Assembly (NCBI GenBank): GCA_027057985.1
Contig: JALUTJ010000495.1
Coordinates: 1-5,837, forward strand
Length of the DNA: 5,837 nucleotides
Reading direction: 5' to 3'
Source: Chromatiales bacterium
GTDB taxonomy: Bacteria; Pseudomonadota; Gammaproteobacteria; UBA6429; Thiohalophilaceae
Part shown: one piece after another, positions 1 to 5,837 of the stretch
Position numbering within the stretch: position 1 is the stretch's first letter
Layout of the letters: the number at the start of each line of letters is the position of its first letter
The notes under the pieces: model-generated
Databases searched by the model: none
Told to the model about the DNA's origin: nothing
What the model saw: only the letters and a program-made list of their open reading frames with translations
Program-made: the position numbers and the translations under genes

Positions 1-689
1 ATAAAAAAGCCGTGGTAGTAGACAAGCGTCGCCCGGATCAGGAATTTCCACCCAGTTTTCCTTTAAAAATCGATCAGCTGTTAAAAAGTTATAGTTTTCA
101 TTTTGTTGGTGATGGTGTTGTAGCCGGACAGCGAGCCCGTAAGATGGTTATCAAGCCACGTGATAAATATCGTTATGGCCATGACCTCTGGATTGATCAT
201 AAAACCGGCCTGTTATTAAAAGATTACCTGATTGGTAACGACGGCAAGATTGTTGAACAGTTTATGTTTACCCGGATTGCCTACCCGAAGAAAATCGAGC
301 GTGAGAGGCTTCGGGCTTCAACACCGACTGATGATTATAAAAAGTTCCAGGTAAAGGAAGATCAAGCACCACCACATAAAACTCACAAAAATATGAACTG
401 GCGTGTTACCCGGGTACCGGCAGGTTTTGAACCGAGTATGCAGCGTCACCATAAGATGGCGATGAGCAAGATGCCAGTGGAACATTTTCTTTTTTCTGAT
501 GGGCTTTCTTCTGTCTCGGTGTATATCGAAAGGAAAATGAATAACAAGAACCTGGTCGGTGGTTCTACCATGGGTGCGGTCAATGCTTATGGCCGTGAAG
601 TGGGTGATTTTCATATTACCGTTGTGGGTGAAGTACCACAGGTTACGGTAAAAATGATGGGTGATTCGGTAGAAAGAATCAAAAAATAA
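1..689 (+). CDS. rseB: RseB/MucB, periplasmic regulator of the sigma-E anti-sigma factor (5' partial)
   Basis: The reading frame is open to the left edge, so the GTG at 12 is internal and the true start lies outside. About 228 residues are visible, against roughly 318 for E. coli RseB, so the signal peptide and the start of the N-terminal domain are missing. In the family, RseB is a periplasmic protein that binds the anti-sigma factor RseA/MucA, shields it from DegS cleavage, and releases it when lipid or LPS signals bind. The remaining LolA-like N-terminal domain shows the typical VAGQRARK (about 120-143) and RYGHDLWID (about 171-197) segments, then TGLLLK. The C-terminal MucB/RseB domain starts near the tryptophan at 399 with WRVTRVPAGFE and carries the family SDGLSSVSVYIE segment. 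The visible part has no cysteine. rseC begins one base after the TAA stop, so the two are very probably co-transcribed and translationally coupled. Identification is firm from sequence and context. Confidence 0.95.
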   Translation, partial: KKAVVVDKRRPDQEFPPSFPLKIDQLLKSYSFHFVGDGVVAGQRARKMVIKPRDKYRYGHDLWIDHKTGLLLKDYLIGNDGKIVEQFMFTRIAYPKKIERERLRASTPTDDYKKFQVKEDQAPPHKTHKNMNWRVTRVPAGFEPSMQRHHKMAMSKMPVEHFLFSDGLSSVSVYIERKMNNKNLVGGSTMGAVNAYGREVGDFHITVVGEVPQVTVKMMGDSVERIKK

Positions 690-690
690 G

Positions 691-1152
691 ATGATTTCTG
701 AACAGGCAATCGTTGTTGCAATTGAAGGTAATGTGACGTGGATTGAAACACAGCGCAAATCCACCTGTGGTAGCTGTGCTGCAAACAGCGCCTGCGGCAC
801 CTCGGTTCTATCTAAAGTACTTGGCAAACGTATGTCCAACATGAAGGCCATTAATAAAATTGGTGCCGGAGTAGGGGACAGGGTAATGGTCAGCCTGGAT
901 GAAAGTGCCCTGCTTAAGGGGGCTTTTATGGTTTATATGTTGCCGCTATTGCTTATGTTTCTGTTTTCCTTTTTTGGGGTATATGTTTCTGATACTTTCT
1001 TCACAGACAAATCAGAGATCATTGTTATTATTTTTGCTATTGCCGGTTTTGTCACTGGTTTGACCGTGGTGAAGCGTTTTTCACTATCGATATCATCAAA
1101 AGAAGAATATCAACCGGTTATCGTTAAAAAATTACCGGTAAATTTAATTTAA
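691..1152 (+). CDS. rseC: RseC/MucC, inner-membrane SoxR-reducing/sigma-E operon protein
   Basis: The 153-residue protein matches the RseC/MucC family in length and layout. A soluble N-terminal part holds a cysteine cluster C26-x2-C29-x5-C35, the family hallmark, and resembles E. coli RseC around it. Two membrane segments follow at about residues 77-99 (with MVYMLPLLL) and 110-127, then a short tail containing EYQPVIVKK, comparable to EWQPII in E. coli. Family members sit in the inner membrane with both ends in the cytoplasm. E. coli RseC takes part in keeping SoxR reduced and has a minor effect on sigma-E activity; the exact role here is inferred. The ATG comes one base after the rseB stop and has no good Shine-Dalgarno sequence next to it (only AGAAAG about 14 bases upstream), which points to translational coupling with rseB. 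The last 60 bases are AT-rich, and no terminator separates it from mucD. Confidence 0.93.
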   Translation: MISEQAIVVAIEGNVTWIETQRKSTCGSCAANSACGTSVLSKVLGKRMSNMKAINKIGAGVGDRVMVSLDESALLKGAFMVYMLPLLLMFLFSFFGVYVSDTFFTDKSEIIVIIFAIAGFVTGLTVVKRFSLSISSKEEYQPVIVKKLPVNLI

Positions 1153-1168
1153 TTATTCCTGTTTGAAA

Positions 1169-1173
1169 GAGAG
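1169..1173 (+). promoter_or_regulatory. Ribosome binding site that fixes the mucD start
   Basis: GAGAG (within AAAGAGAG, 1166-1173) lies 7 bases before the ATG at 1181. This supports that ATG over the in-frame TTG at 1163, which lies upstream of the site itself and would add six residues in front of the signal peptide. An in-frame GTG at 1178 directly before the ATG is possible but less likely. Confidence 0.75.
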
Positions 1174-1180
1174 TTCTGTG

Positions 1181-2641
1181 ATGTCAAAAATCGCCTATAA
1201 GAAAATTTCGGTTTTTATTACTTTTATCTTTTTACAGCTGGGCAGTTTTTCAGCTATGGCAGCTGTTTCCGGTTTGCCAGACTTTACCCGCCTGGTTGAG
1301 GAATATAGCGATGCGGTAGTCAACATAAGTACTACGCAGAAGATTCGTAAGAACAGGCTGCAACAGCAAATTCCGAATATGCCGGATCTAGGCCCGTTCA
1401 ATGATTACTTTCGGCGCTTTTTCGAGCAGCAAAATTATCAGCATCAGAAGGGTAGGAATAATGCTCATTTAGCCTCGTTAATAAAAACACAGCAGACCAA
1501 TGAATCACTGGGTTCTGGTTTTATTATTGATTCCGATGGTTATGTCGTAACCAATAATCATGTGGTTAAAGATGCTGATGAGATTATCGTTCGCCTTAAA
1601 GATCGCCGTGAACTCAAGGCAAAAGTTGTGGGTACCGATAAACGCAGTGATATTGCCCTGCTTAAAATCGATGCCGATGATCTGCCGGTTATAAAAATAG
1701 GCTCCTCGAAAAAAGCAAAGGTAGGTGAATGGGTGATGGCCATTGGTTCACCGTTTGGCTTTGACCATTCTGTTTCAGTTGGTGTTATCAGTGCGCTGGG
1801 ACGTACTCTGCCAAGCGAAAACTATGTACCCTTTATCCAGACCGATGTTGCGATTAACCCAGGTAACTCAGGTGGTCCATTATTTAATCTGAAAGGTGAA
1901 GTTATCGGTATTAATTCGCAGATTTACAGCCGTACCGGCGGCTTTATGGGTCTCTCTTTTGCCATTCCGATTGATGTCGCTATGGATATTATCAAGCAGA
2001 TCAAGCGGGATGGCCATGCACGCTGGGGCTGGCTCGGTGTTCTGATCCAGGATGTCAACAAGGAACTTGCTGAATCCTTTGACATGGAGAAACCCATGGG
2101 TGCGGTGGTACTGAAGGTGCTGGATGATACCCCGGCGAAAAAAGCCGGTATCGAGGTGGGGGATGTGATTACCCATTTTAATGGCAGGACCATTAACCGT
2201 TCTTCCGATTTGCCACTTGCTGTGGGCCAGGCTCCTATTGGTAGCCGGGTTAAGGTACGCATTATCCGCGATGGCAAGGTTAAGAATTTGCGGGTGAAGA
2301 TTGCAGAAATTCCACAGGATGAGGAGCTGGCTGAGCGTGGTGCTGCACCAAAAGAAAAGAAAAGCAATCGACTGAATATCGATGTTATCGATATGAGTCG
2401 TGAACAACGCAAACGTGCCGGTGTCGATCATGGTATCCGGGTGCAGAACGTGGAAGAAGGTCCTGCCGATAGTGCCGGTATTCGTGCCGGTGATATTCTG
2501 CTAAAAATCGATGGTAAGGATATCAAGTCCAGCCGCCAGTTCCTGAAGATCGTGAAATCTTTACCAGAGAACAAGTGGATTAGGGTTCTGATTCAGCGTG
2601 GCGATTCACCCCGCTTCCTGGCACTGAAAATTGGTGAGTAA
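1181..2641 (+). CDS. mucD: Do-family periplasmic serine endoprotease (DegP/DegQ/MucD type)
   Basis: This 486-residue HtrA-family protease and chaperone degrades misfolded periplasmic proteins; in Pseudomonas, MucD in this operon position also dampens AlgU activation. Residues 1-27 form a signal peptide (KK, hydrophobic core, SAMA|AV), so the mature protein is periplasmic. The trypsin-like domain follows with the complete catalytic triad: H127 in TNNHV, D157 in RSDIALL, and S230 in GNSGG. An NQ-rich segment at about 53-108, corresponding to the LA loop, precedes the conserved GSGFIID. PDZ1 runs from about 284 to 377 (GWLGVLIQDV to KIAEIP), a charged linker from about 379 to 396, and PDZ2 from about 397 to 484. 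The length and two PDZ domains fit DegP/DegQ/MucD rather than single-PDZ DegS. No cysteine is seen anywhere, so the LA-loop disulfide of E. coli DegP is absent. The gene starts 28 bases after rseC and overlaps the next gene by 8 bases. The ATG was chosen from the ribosome binding site and signal peptide. The choice between the names mucD and degQ rests on context. Confidence 0.95.
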   Translation: MSKIAYKKISVFITFIFLQLGSFSAMAAVSGLPDFTRLVEEYSDAVVNISTTQKIRKNRLQQQIPNMPDLGPFNDYFRRFFEQQNYQHQKGRNNAHLASLIKTQQTNESLGSGFIIDSDGYVVTNNHVVKDADEIIVRLKDRRELKAKVVGTDKRSDIALLKIDADDLPVIKIGSSKKAKVGEWVMAIGSPFGFDHSVSVGVISALGRTLPSENYVPFIQTDVAINPGNSGGPLFNLKGEVIGINSQIYSRTGGFMGLSFAIPIDVAMDIIKQIKRDGHARWGWLGVLIQDVNKELAESFDMEKPMGAVVLKVLDDTPAKKAGIEVGDVITHFNGRTINRSSDLPLAVGQAPIGSRVKVRIIRDGKVKNLRVKIAEIPQDEELAERGAAPKEKKSNRLNIDVIDMSREQRKRAGVDHGIRVQNVEEGPADSAGIRAGDILLKIDGKDIKSSRQFLKIVKSLPENKWIRVLIQRGDSPRFLALKIGE

Positions 2642-2888
2642 TCTCACCCTGTACAGCCGCATCGGCTGCCATCTGTGCGAAGACATGGCGCGTGATTTGC
2701 CGGCCTACCTCGAAGGTACCGGGTTGGAAGTGGATATTATCTATATCGACAATAACCCGGAACTCGAGGGGTGCTATGGTACGCTGGTGCCGGTATTGAA
2801 AGCCGGCGATAGAGAAATCTGCCATTATTTTCTTGATGTAAAAGCCCTGCAGCAGTATATAAGTGAGCAGGGAAATCCGTTAAACTAG
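2634..2888 (+). CDS. Glutaredoxin-like (DUF836/thioredoxin-fold) small protein
   Basis: The 84-residue cytoplasmic protein has a thioredoxin-type fold pattern: a first strand NLTLYSRIG, then the redox motif C12-H-L-C15, then helix EDMARDLPAYL, a strand around residues 33-38 (VDIIYI), and TLVPVL with the family cis-proline at P53, followed by a C-terminal helix. This fits the short glutaredoxin-like family formerly called DUF836, which often shows YGxRVPVL; here the arginine position is leucine. Two further cysteines, C47 and C63, lie outside the motif. There is no signal peptide or membrane segment. The GTG at 2634 is preferred; an in-frame TTG at 2631 would add one residue. Neither has a clear Shine-Dalgarno sequence, and the start lies inside the last codons of mucD (8-base overlap), so translation probably depends on ribosomes finishing mucD. 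Its partner is unknown. The family call is firm, the function is not. Confidence 0.87.
   Translation: MSNLTLYSRIGCHLCEDMARDLPAYLEGTGLEVDIIYIDNNPELEGCYGTLVPVLKAGDREICHYFLDVKALQQYISEQGNPLN
2833..2861 (+). promoter_or_regulatory. Possible sigma-70-type promoter inside the 3' end of the glutaredoxin-like gene
   Basis: TTGATG (2833-2838) and TATATA (2856-2861) are separated by 17 bases, each matching the consensus at four of six positions. TATAAG at 2858-2863 is a better -10 match but with 19-base spacing. Transcription would begin near 2868, upstream of the terminator, so a lepA transcript from here would carry a leader containing that hairpin. This is a pattern match only. Confidence 0.25.
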
Positions 2889-2893
2889 AGCTT

Positions 2894-2908
2894 CTGAGTA
2901 AGGCTCAG
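2894..2908 (+). other. Small hairpin directly before the terminator
   Basis: CTGAG (2894-2898) and CTCAG (2904-2908) form a perfect 5-bp stem with a 5-base TAAGG loop. Alternative pairings share its 3' arm: GAGC at 2888-2891 with GCTC at 2903-2906, and TGAGC at 2864-2868 with GCTCA at 2903-2907. It lies six bases before the terminator stem. It may only help protect the 3' end of the mRNA; any regulatory role is unproven. Confidence 0.35.
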
Positions 2909-2913
2909 GTTGC

Positions 2914-2935
2914 AGGCGCTAAATGCGCCTTTTTT
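2914..2935 (+). terminator. Rho-independent terminator after the glutaredoxin-like gene
   Basis: AGGCGC (2914-2919) pairs with GCGCCT (2925-2930) around a 5-base TAAAT loop, giving a 6-bp GC-rich stem, and the DNA runs through six T residues (2930-2935). It is the only good intrinsic terminator I see in the window and lies between two co-directional genes, 25 bases after the stop at 2888. It separates the rseB-rseC-mucD-grx unit from lepA-lepB, at least partly. The stem is short, so some read-through into lepA is plausible. Confidence 0.8.
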
Positions 2936-2944
2936 ATGTTTTGC

Positions 2945-2948
2945 GGAG
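2945..2948 (+). promoter_or_regulatory. Likely lepA ribosome binding site with long spacing
   Basis: GGAG in GCGGAGC lies 13 bases before the GTG at 2962 and 19 before the next in-frame GTG at 2968, longer than the usual 5-9. A weaker GTGAG at 2955-2959 is 8 bases before 2968. The lepA start is therefore uncertain by two codons. The GTG at 2955 is out of frame and closes quickly. Confidence 0.5.
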
Positions 2949-2961
2949 CAGTTTGTGAGTA

Positions 2962-4785
2962 GTGTCAGTGAGTGATTCTAATAACGATTTAAGCCACATT
3001 CGAAATTTTTCCATTATCGCCCATATCGATCACGGTAAATCAACCCTGGCGGATCGATTTATCCAGATGTGTGGCGGATTATCCGATCGTGAAATGGACA
3101 GCCAGGTACTCGATTCCATGGATCTCGAGCGTGAACGTGGTATTACCATCAAGGCTCAGAGTGTGACACTGGACTACCGGGCCAATGACGGCGAAACCTA
3201 CCAGCTCAATTTTATCGATACACCGGGGCACGTGGATTTCTCTTACGAAGTTTCGCGTTCACTTGCCGCCTGTGAAGGCGCGCTGCTGGTGGTGGATGCG
3301 GCGCAGGGGGTAGAAGCGCAGAGTGTGGCCAACTGCTATACCGCTATCGAGCAGGGGCTGGAAGTGGTACCAGTCCTGAACAAGATTGACCTGCCAGCCG
3401 CAGAGCCGGAACGGGTTAGCCAGGAAATCGAGGAAATCATTGGCATCGAGGCGGCCGATGCCACCCGTGTCTCGGCCAAGACGGGACTTGGCGTGGATCA
3501 GTTACTCGAAGATATCGTGCGCCTGGTTCCGCCACCGCAGGGGGATAAAGATGCACCGTTGCAGGCCCTGATCATCGATTCCTGGTTCGATAATTACCTT
3601 GGTGTGGTTTCCCTGGTGCGTGTGGTCAATGGCCGCCTGCGCAGAAAACAGAAAATCCGTATTATGTCTGCCGGGCGTGATCATCTTGTCGACCATGTTG
3701 GTATCTTTACCCCCAAGCGCCATGACCTCGACTCACTCGATGCCGGTGAGGTGGGCTATATGATCGCGGGTATCAAGGAAATCGATGGTGCACCGGTAGG
3801 GGATACCATTACCGATGCCGCGCACCCGGCCGATGAACCACTACCGGGCTTCAAACAGGTACAGCCGCGGGTTTTCTCCGGCCTGTTCCCGGTATCGGGC
3901 GATGACTATGAAAATCTGCGTGAGGCGCTTTCCAAGTTACGTCTGAATGATGCCGCGCTGTTTTTCGAGCCGGAAACCTCGAGTGCACTGGGCTTTGGCT
4001 TCCGCTGTGGTTTTCTCGGGCTTTTGCACATGGAAATTATCCAGGAGCGCCTTGAACGGGAATATGATCTCAACCTGATTACCACTGCGCCAACGGTTAT
4101 TTTCGAAGTGGAGAATACCAAAGGCGAGGTCTTCAAGATTGAAAACCCGGCTGAGCTGCCGGAACCCAACTATATCAATGAAATCCGTGAGCCCATTGTG
4201 GTGGCCAGTATCCTGGTGCCGCATGACTATGTGGGTAACGTGATTTCACTCTGTATTGAAAAACGCGGTGTGCAGAAGAAGATGCAGTATCTCGGTAACC
4301 AGGTGGCTATCGAGTACGAAATCCCGATGAACGAAATCGTGCTGGACTTTTTCGACCGGCTGAAATCCACCTCGCGGGGCTACGCTTCCATGGATTACGA
4401 GTTCGTGCGTTTCCAGGCGGCTGATCTTGTTAAACTGGATATATTGATCAACGGTGAAAAAGTGGATGCACTGTCGATTATCGTACATCGTGACCAGGCC
4501 GTGGCACGTGGTCGTGAGCTCACCGAGCGGATGAAGGAAATCATTCCACGGCAGATGTTTGACGTGGCGATACAGGCCACCATTGGCGCAAAGATTATTG
4601 CCCGTACCAATGTGAAGGCGTTACGTAAAAATGTGACCGCAAAGTGTTATGGTGGCGATATTACAAGAAAGAAAAAACTGCTGGAAAAACAAAAGGCAGG
4701 TAAACGTCGTATGAAGCAGGTCGGTAGTGTGGAAATTCCACAGGAAGCCTTCCTCGCGGTACTAAGCACAGGAAAGGACAAATGA
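2962..4785 (+). CDS. lepA: Elongation factor 4 (LepA), ribosome-associated GTPase
   Basis: The 607-residue protein is a full-length LepA (E. coli 599). LepA is a conserved translational GTPase that binds the ribosome; back-translocation and roles in initiation or 30S assembly have been proposed. All G motifs are present: G1 AHIDHGKS (20-27), G2 RGIT (59-62), G3 DTPGH with H90 (86-90), G4 NKID (140-143) and G5 SAK (171-173). Domain II follows (from about [15 protein letters not shown]), then the EF-G-like domains, with [16 protein letters not shown] typical of LepA, and the LepA-specific C-terminal domain ending in [20 protein letters not shown] and [12 protein letters not shown]. No frameshift or lost motif is seen. 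The start is GTG; Pseudomonas LepA begins closer to the DLSHIRNF segment, so the GTG at 2968 (605 residues) is a fair alternative. The stop TGA overlaps the lepB ATG by four bases, indicating coupled translation. The upstream terminator implies its own promoter or read-through. Confidence 0.98.
   Translation: MSVSDSNNDLSHIRNFSIIAHIDHGKSTLADRFIQMCGGLSDREMDSQVLDSMDLERERGITIKAQSVTLDYRANDGETYQLNFIDTPGHVDFSYEVSRSLAACEGALLVVDAAQGVEAQSVANCYTAIEQGLEVVPVLNKIDLPAAEPERVSQEIEEIIGIEAADATRVSAKTGLGVDQLLEDIVRLVPPPQGDKDAPLQALIIDSWFDNYLGVVSLVRVVNGRLRRKQKIRIMSAGRDHLVDHVGIFTPKRHDLDSLDAGEVGYMIAGIKEIDGAPVGDTITDAAHPADEPLPGFKQVQPRVFSGLFPVSGDDYENLREALSKLRLNDAALFFEPETSSALGFGFRCGFLGLLHMEIIQERLEREYDLNLITTAPTVIFEVENTKGEVFKIENPAELPEPNYINEIREPIVVASILVPHDYVGNVISLCIEKRGVQKKMQYLGNQVAIEYEIPMNEIVLDFFDRLKSTSRGYASMDYEFVRFQAADLVKLDILINGEKVDALSIIVHRDQAVARGRELTERMKEIIPRQMFDVAIQATIGAKIIARTNVKALRKNVTAKCYGGDITRKKKLLEKQKAGKRRMKQVGSVEIPQEAFLAVLSTGKDK
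4771..4778 (+). promoter_or_regulatory. Ribosome binding site of lepB inside the end of lepA
   Basis: GGAAAGGA in the last lepA codons precedes the lepB ATG at 4782 by 3 bases counted from its end, or 8 counted from GGA at 4771-4773. With the ATGA overlap it supports this start. Confidence 0.7.
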
Positions 4786-5558
4786 ATATTGATTTTTCAC
4801 TGATTCTGGCCATTTTAATCCTGGTTTCAGGCATTATCTGGGCTGCGGATGTCTGGTTCTTTGCCCCTCGCCGTTCTGGCGCTGAGAAGCCGGCAGCAGA
4901 AGCTAAAGAACCGGCTATTGTTGAGTTTTCACGCTTTATTTTCCCGGTGGTACTGATAGTTTTCCTGCTGCGGGGCTTTATTGCCGAGCCATTTCGGATT
5001 CCCTCGGGCTCGATGTTACCCACACTGGAAATAGGTGATTTTATCCTCGTCAGTAAGTTCAGCTATGGAATCCGTATCCCGGTGATCAACAAGAAGATTA
5101 TCGATCTTGGTACGCCTGAGCGGGGTGATGTGATCGTCTTCCGCTATCCGGAGAATCCGTCCATCGACTACATAAAACGGGTGATCGGTGTTCCGGGTGA
5201 TGAAATTGCCTACTATAATAAGGTATTGTATATAAACGGAAAAATAGCCGAACAGCAGCCAGTGGGGCCGTATGCGGGTGGTTTTTTACAGTACCAGCGT
5301 CTGACAGAAACATTGCCGGATCCAAAGCTGAAACACGATATTCTGCATGCCAGTTCACAGGCGGCGCAGGATTTTGTTCTCACCGTGCCGGAAAATGGCT
5401 ATTTTGTCATGGGCGATAACCGGGATAACAGCCGTGATAGTCGCTACTGGGGCTTTGTGCCGGATGAGAATCTGCTGGGGCGAGCCTTTTTCGTCTGGAT
5501 GAGCTGGGAGTTTGGGCACTGGCCAAAATGGCACCGGATTGGTACAGTCATTCATTAA
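4782..5558 (+). CDS. lepB: Signal peptidase I (LepB), inner-membrane leader peptidase
   Basis: This 258-residue S26-family protease removes signal peptides from exported proteins at the periplasmic face of the inner membrane. Two N-terminal membrane segments are visible, at about residues 5-27 and 52-67, separated by an Ala/Glu/Lys-rich cytoplasmic loop of about 25 residues. The catalytic serine is S77 in PSGSMLPTL and the general-base lysine is K132 in [12 protein letters not shown], matching S90/K145 in E. coli. The late box [18 protein letters not shown] (210-227) is complete. The protein is shorter than E. coli LepB (324) and Pseudomonas LepB (about 284), but no catalytic box is missing. 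It has no cysteine. The start overlaps the lepA stop (ATGA), so expression is coupled to lepA. One plausible link is that it processes the signal peptides of RseB and MucD encoded upstream, as for most exported proteins. Confidence 0.97.
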   Translation: MNIDFSLILAILILVSGIIWAADVWFFAPRRSGAEKPAAEAKEPAIVEFSRFIFPVVLIVFLLRGFIAEPFRIPSGSMLPTLEIGDFILVSKFSYGIRIPVINKKIIDLGTPERGDVIVFRYPENPSIDYIKRVIGVPGDEIAYYNKVLYINGKIAEQQPVGPYAGGFLQYQRLTETLPDPKLKHDILHASSQAAQDFVLTVPENGYFVMGDNRDNSRDSRYWGFVPDENLLGRAFFVWMSWEFGHWPKWHRIGTVIH

Positions 5559-5581
5559 AAAATATCGTAAAAACGGGGATC

Positions 5582-5587
5582 AAGGAG
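5582..5587 (+). promoter_or_regulatory. Ribosome binding site of the DUF4845 gene
   Basis: AAGGAG sits 8 bases before the ATG at 5596, the best Shine-Dalgarno match in the window. It supports reading this frame as a real gene although its end lies outside. Confidence 0.8.
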
Positions 5588-5595
5588 TCAAAACT

Positions 5596-5837
5596 ATGCA
5601 GTTAATCAAAAAGCAGAAAGGGCTTACCGGTATCAGTATTATGCTGATTCTTGTGCTTATTGCCTTTGTTGCGATTGTTACCCTGAAAATTCTGCCAATT
5701 TATATGGATTCCTTCAAAGTTAATGATGTCCTCTCCACTCTTAAAGAAGAACGCGGCCTGGGCGACAAAACAGGTTCGGAAATTCGCAGTATGCTCCTGA
5801 AGCGACTGGACGTGAACATGGTGACCGATGTGACTCG
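5596..5837 (+). CDS. DUF4845 family membrane protein (3' partial)
   Basis: The frame is open from the ATG at 5596 to the right edge: 80 complete codons plus two bases. The protein begins MQLIKKQKGLTGIS, then has one membrane segment at about residues 13-31 (ISIMLILVLIAFVAIVTL), followed by LKILPIYMDSFKVNDVLSTL and a polar stretch ending near MVTDVT. This fits the DUF4845 family, whose member in Pseudomonas lies between lepB and rnc with the same short basic start, single anchor and KxxPxYxD-like segment. The function of the family is unknown. The start looks a little like a type IV prepilin, but the Glu expected five residues after the cleavage site is missing. The gene follows lepB after 37 bases with no terminator, so it is probably part of the lepA-lepB transcript. 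rnc is expected next. Confidence 0.85.
   Translation, partial: MQLIKKQKGLTGISIMLILVLIAFVAIVTLKILPIYMDSFKVNDVLSTLKEERGLGDKTGSEIRSMLLKRLDVNMVTDVT

Noticed and set aside
318..851. Long minus-strand open frame of 177 codons across the rseB-rseC junction
   Set aside because: It lies opposite two well-identified genes, its translation is rich in His, Arg and Ile with no recognisable domain, and no ribosome binding site or operon partner is seen on that strand.
1060..1090. Possible independent mucD promoter inside rseC (TTGACC at 1060-1065)
   Set aside because: The -35-like element is good, but no convincing -10 lies at 16-18 bases; TATCGA at 1085-1090 is 19 bases away and matches only three positions. 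An internal mucD promoter is known in Pseudomonas, but the sequence here does not show one clearly.
1153..1180. Possible operon break between rseC and mucD
   Set aside because: The 28-base gap is AT-rich but has no GC-rich hairpin followed by a T-run, so I see no terminator here.
1880..2431. Two overlapping minus-strand open frames (183 and 162 codons) opposite mucD
   Set aside because: Both lie fully inside mucD, whose PDZ and protease motifs are intact; the translations show no domain. They are shadows of coding bias.
3386..3571. 61-codon plus-strand frame inside lepA
   Set aside because: It is out of frame within the G-domain region of an intact lepA; its Arg/Pro/Ser-rich translation is typical of a shifted reading frame.
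5596..5690. Type IV prepilin-like N-terminus of the DUF4845 protein
   Set aside because: A basic leader, a glycine and a hydrophobic stretch are present, but the conserved Glu at +5 is absent and the following sequence fits DUF4845 rather than a pilin.

Overview
The window is a stretch of gammaproteobacterial chromosome, all genes on the + strand, carrying the distal part of the sigma-E (AlgU/RpoE) envelope-stress operon followed by the lepA-lepB translation and secretion operon. In order it holds the 3' part of rseB/mucB (5' end outside the window), rseC/mucC, a DegP/DegQ-type periplasmic protease (mucD), a small glutaredoxin-like gene, an intrinsic terminator, lepA (elongation factor 4), lepB (signal peptidase I), and the 5' part of a DUF4845 membrane-protein gene that runs off the right edge.

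The gene order mucB-mucC-mucD-lepA-lepB-DUF4845 is the arrangement known from Pseudomonas. It differs from Escherichia coli, where no degP-type gene lies between rseC and lepA. The extra glutaredoxin-like gene between mucD and lepA, the moderate base composition and the protein sequences suggest a non-enteric gammaproteobacterium outside Pseudomonas proper. The genus cannot be named from this sequence alone. From the known synteny, rnc (RNase III) and era would be expected just right of the window, and algU/mucA just left of it.

The first four genes are packed as one unit: rseC starts one base after the rseB stop, mucD follows after 28 bases, and the glutaredoxin-like gene overlaps the end of mucD by 8 bases. 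A 6-bp GC-rich hairpin followed by six T residues closes this unit. The second unit is lepA-lepB, which overlap by ATGA, followed after 37 bases by the DUF4845 gene. The first unit senses and handles misfolded envelope protein (RseB, RseC, MucD). The second contains a ribosome-associated GTPase and the main signal peptidase, so the whole stretch has a theme of protein export and envelope quality control.

This is a conserved housekeeping region. I found no mobile element, CRISPR array, tRNA or rRNA gene, and no credible undescribed system. The points worth a second look are modest: the coupled glutaredoxin-like gene, the cysteine distribution among the operon's proteins, and the terminator and leader arrangement in front of lepA.
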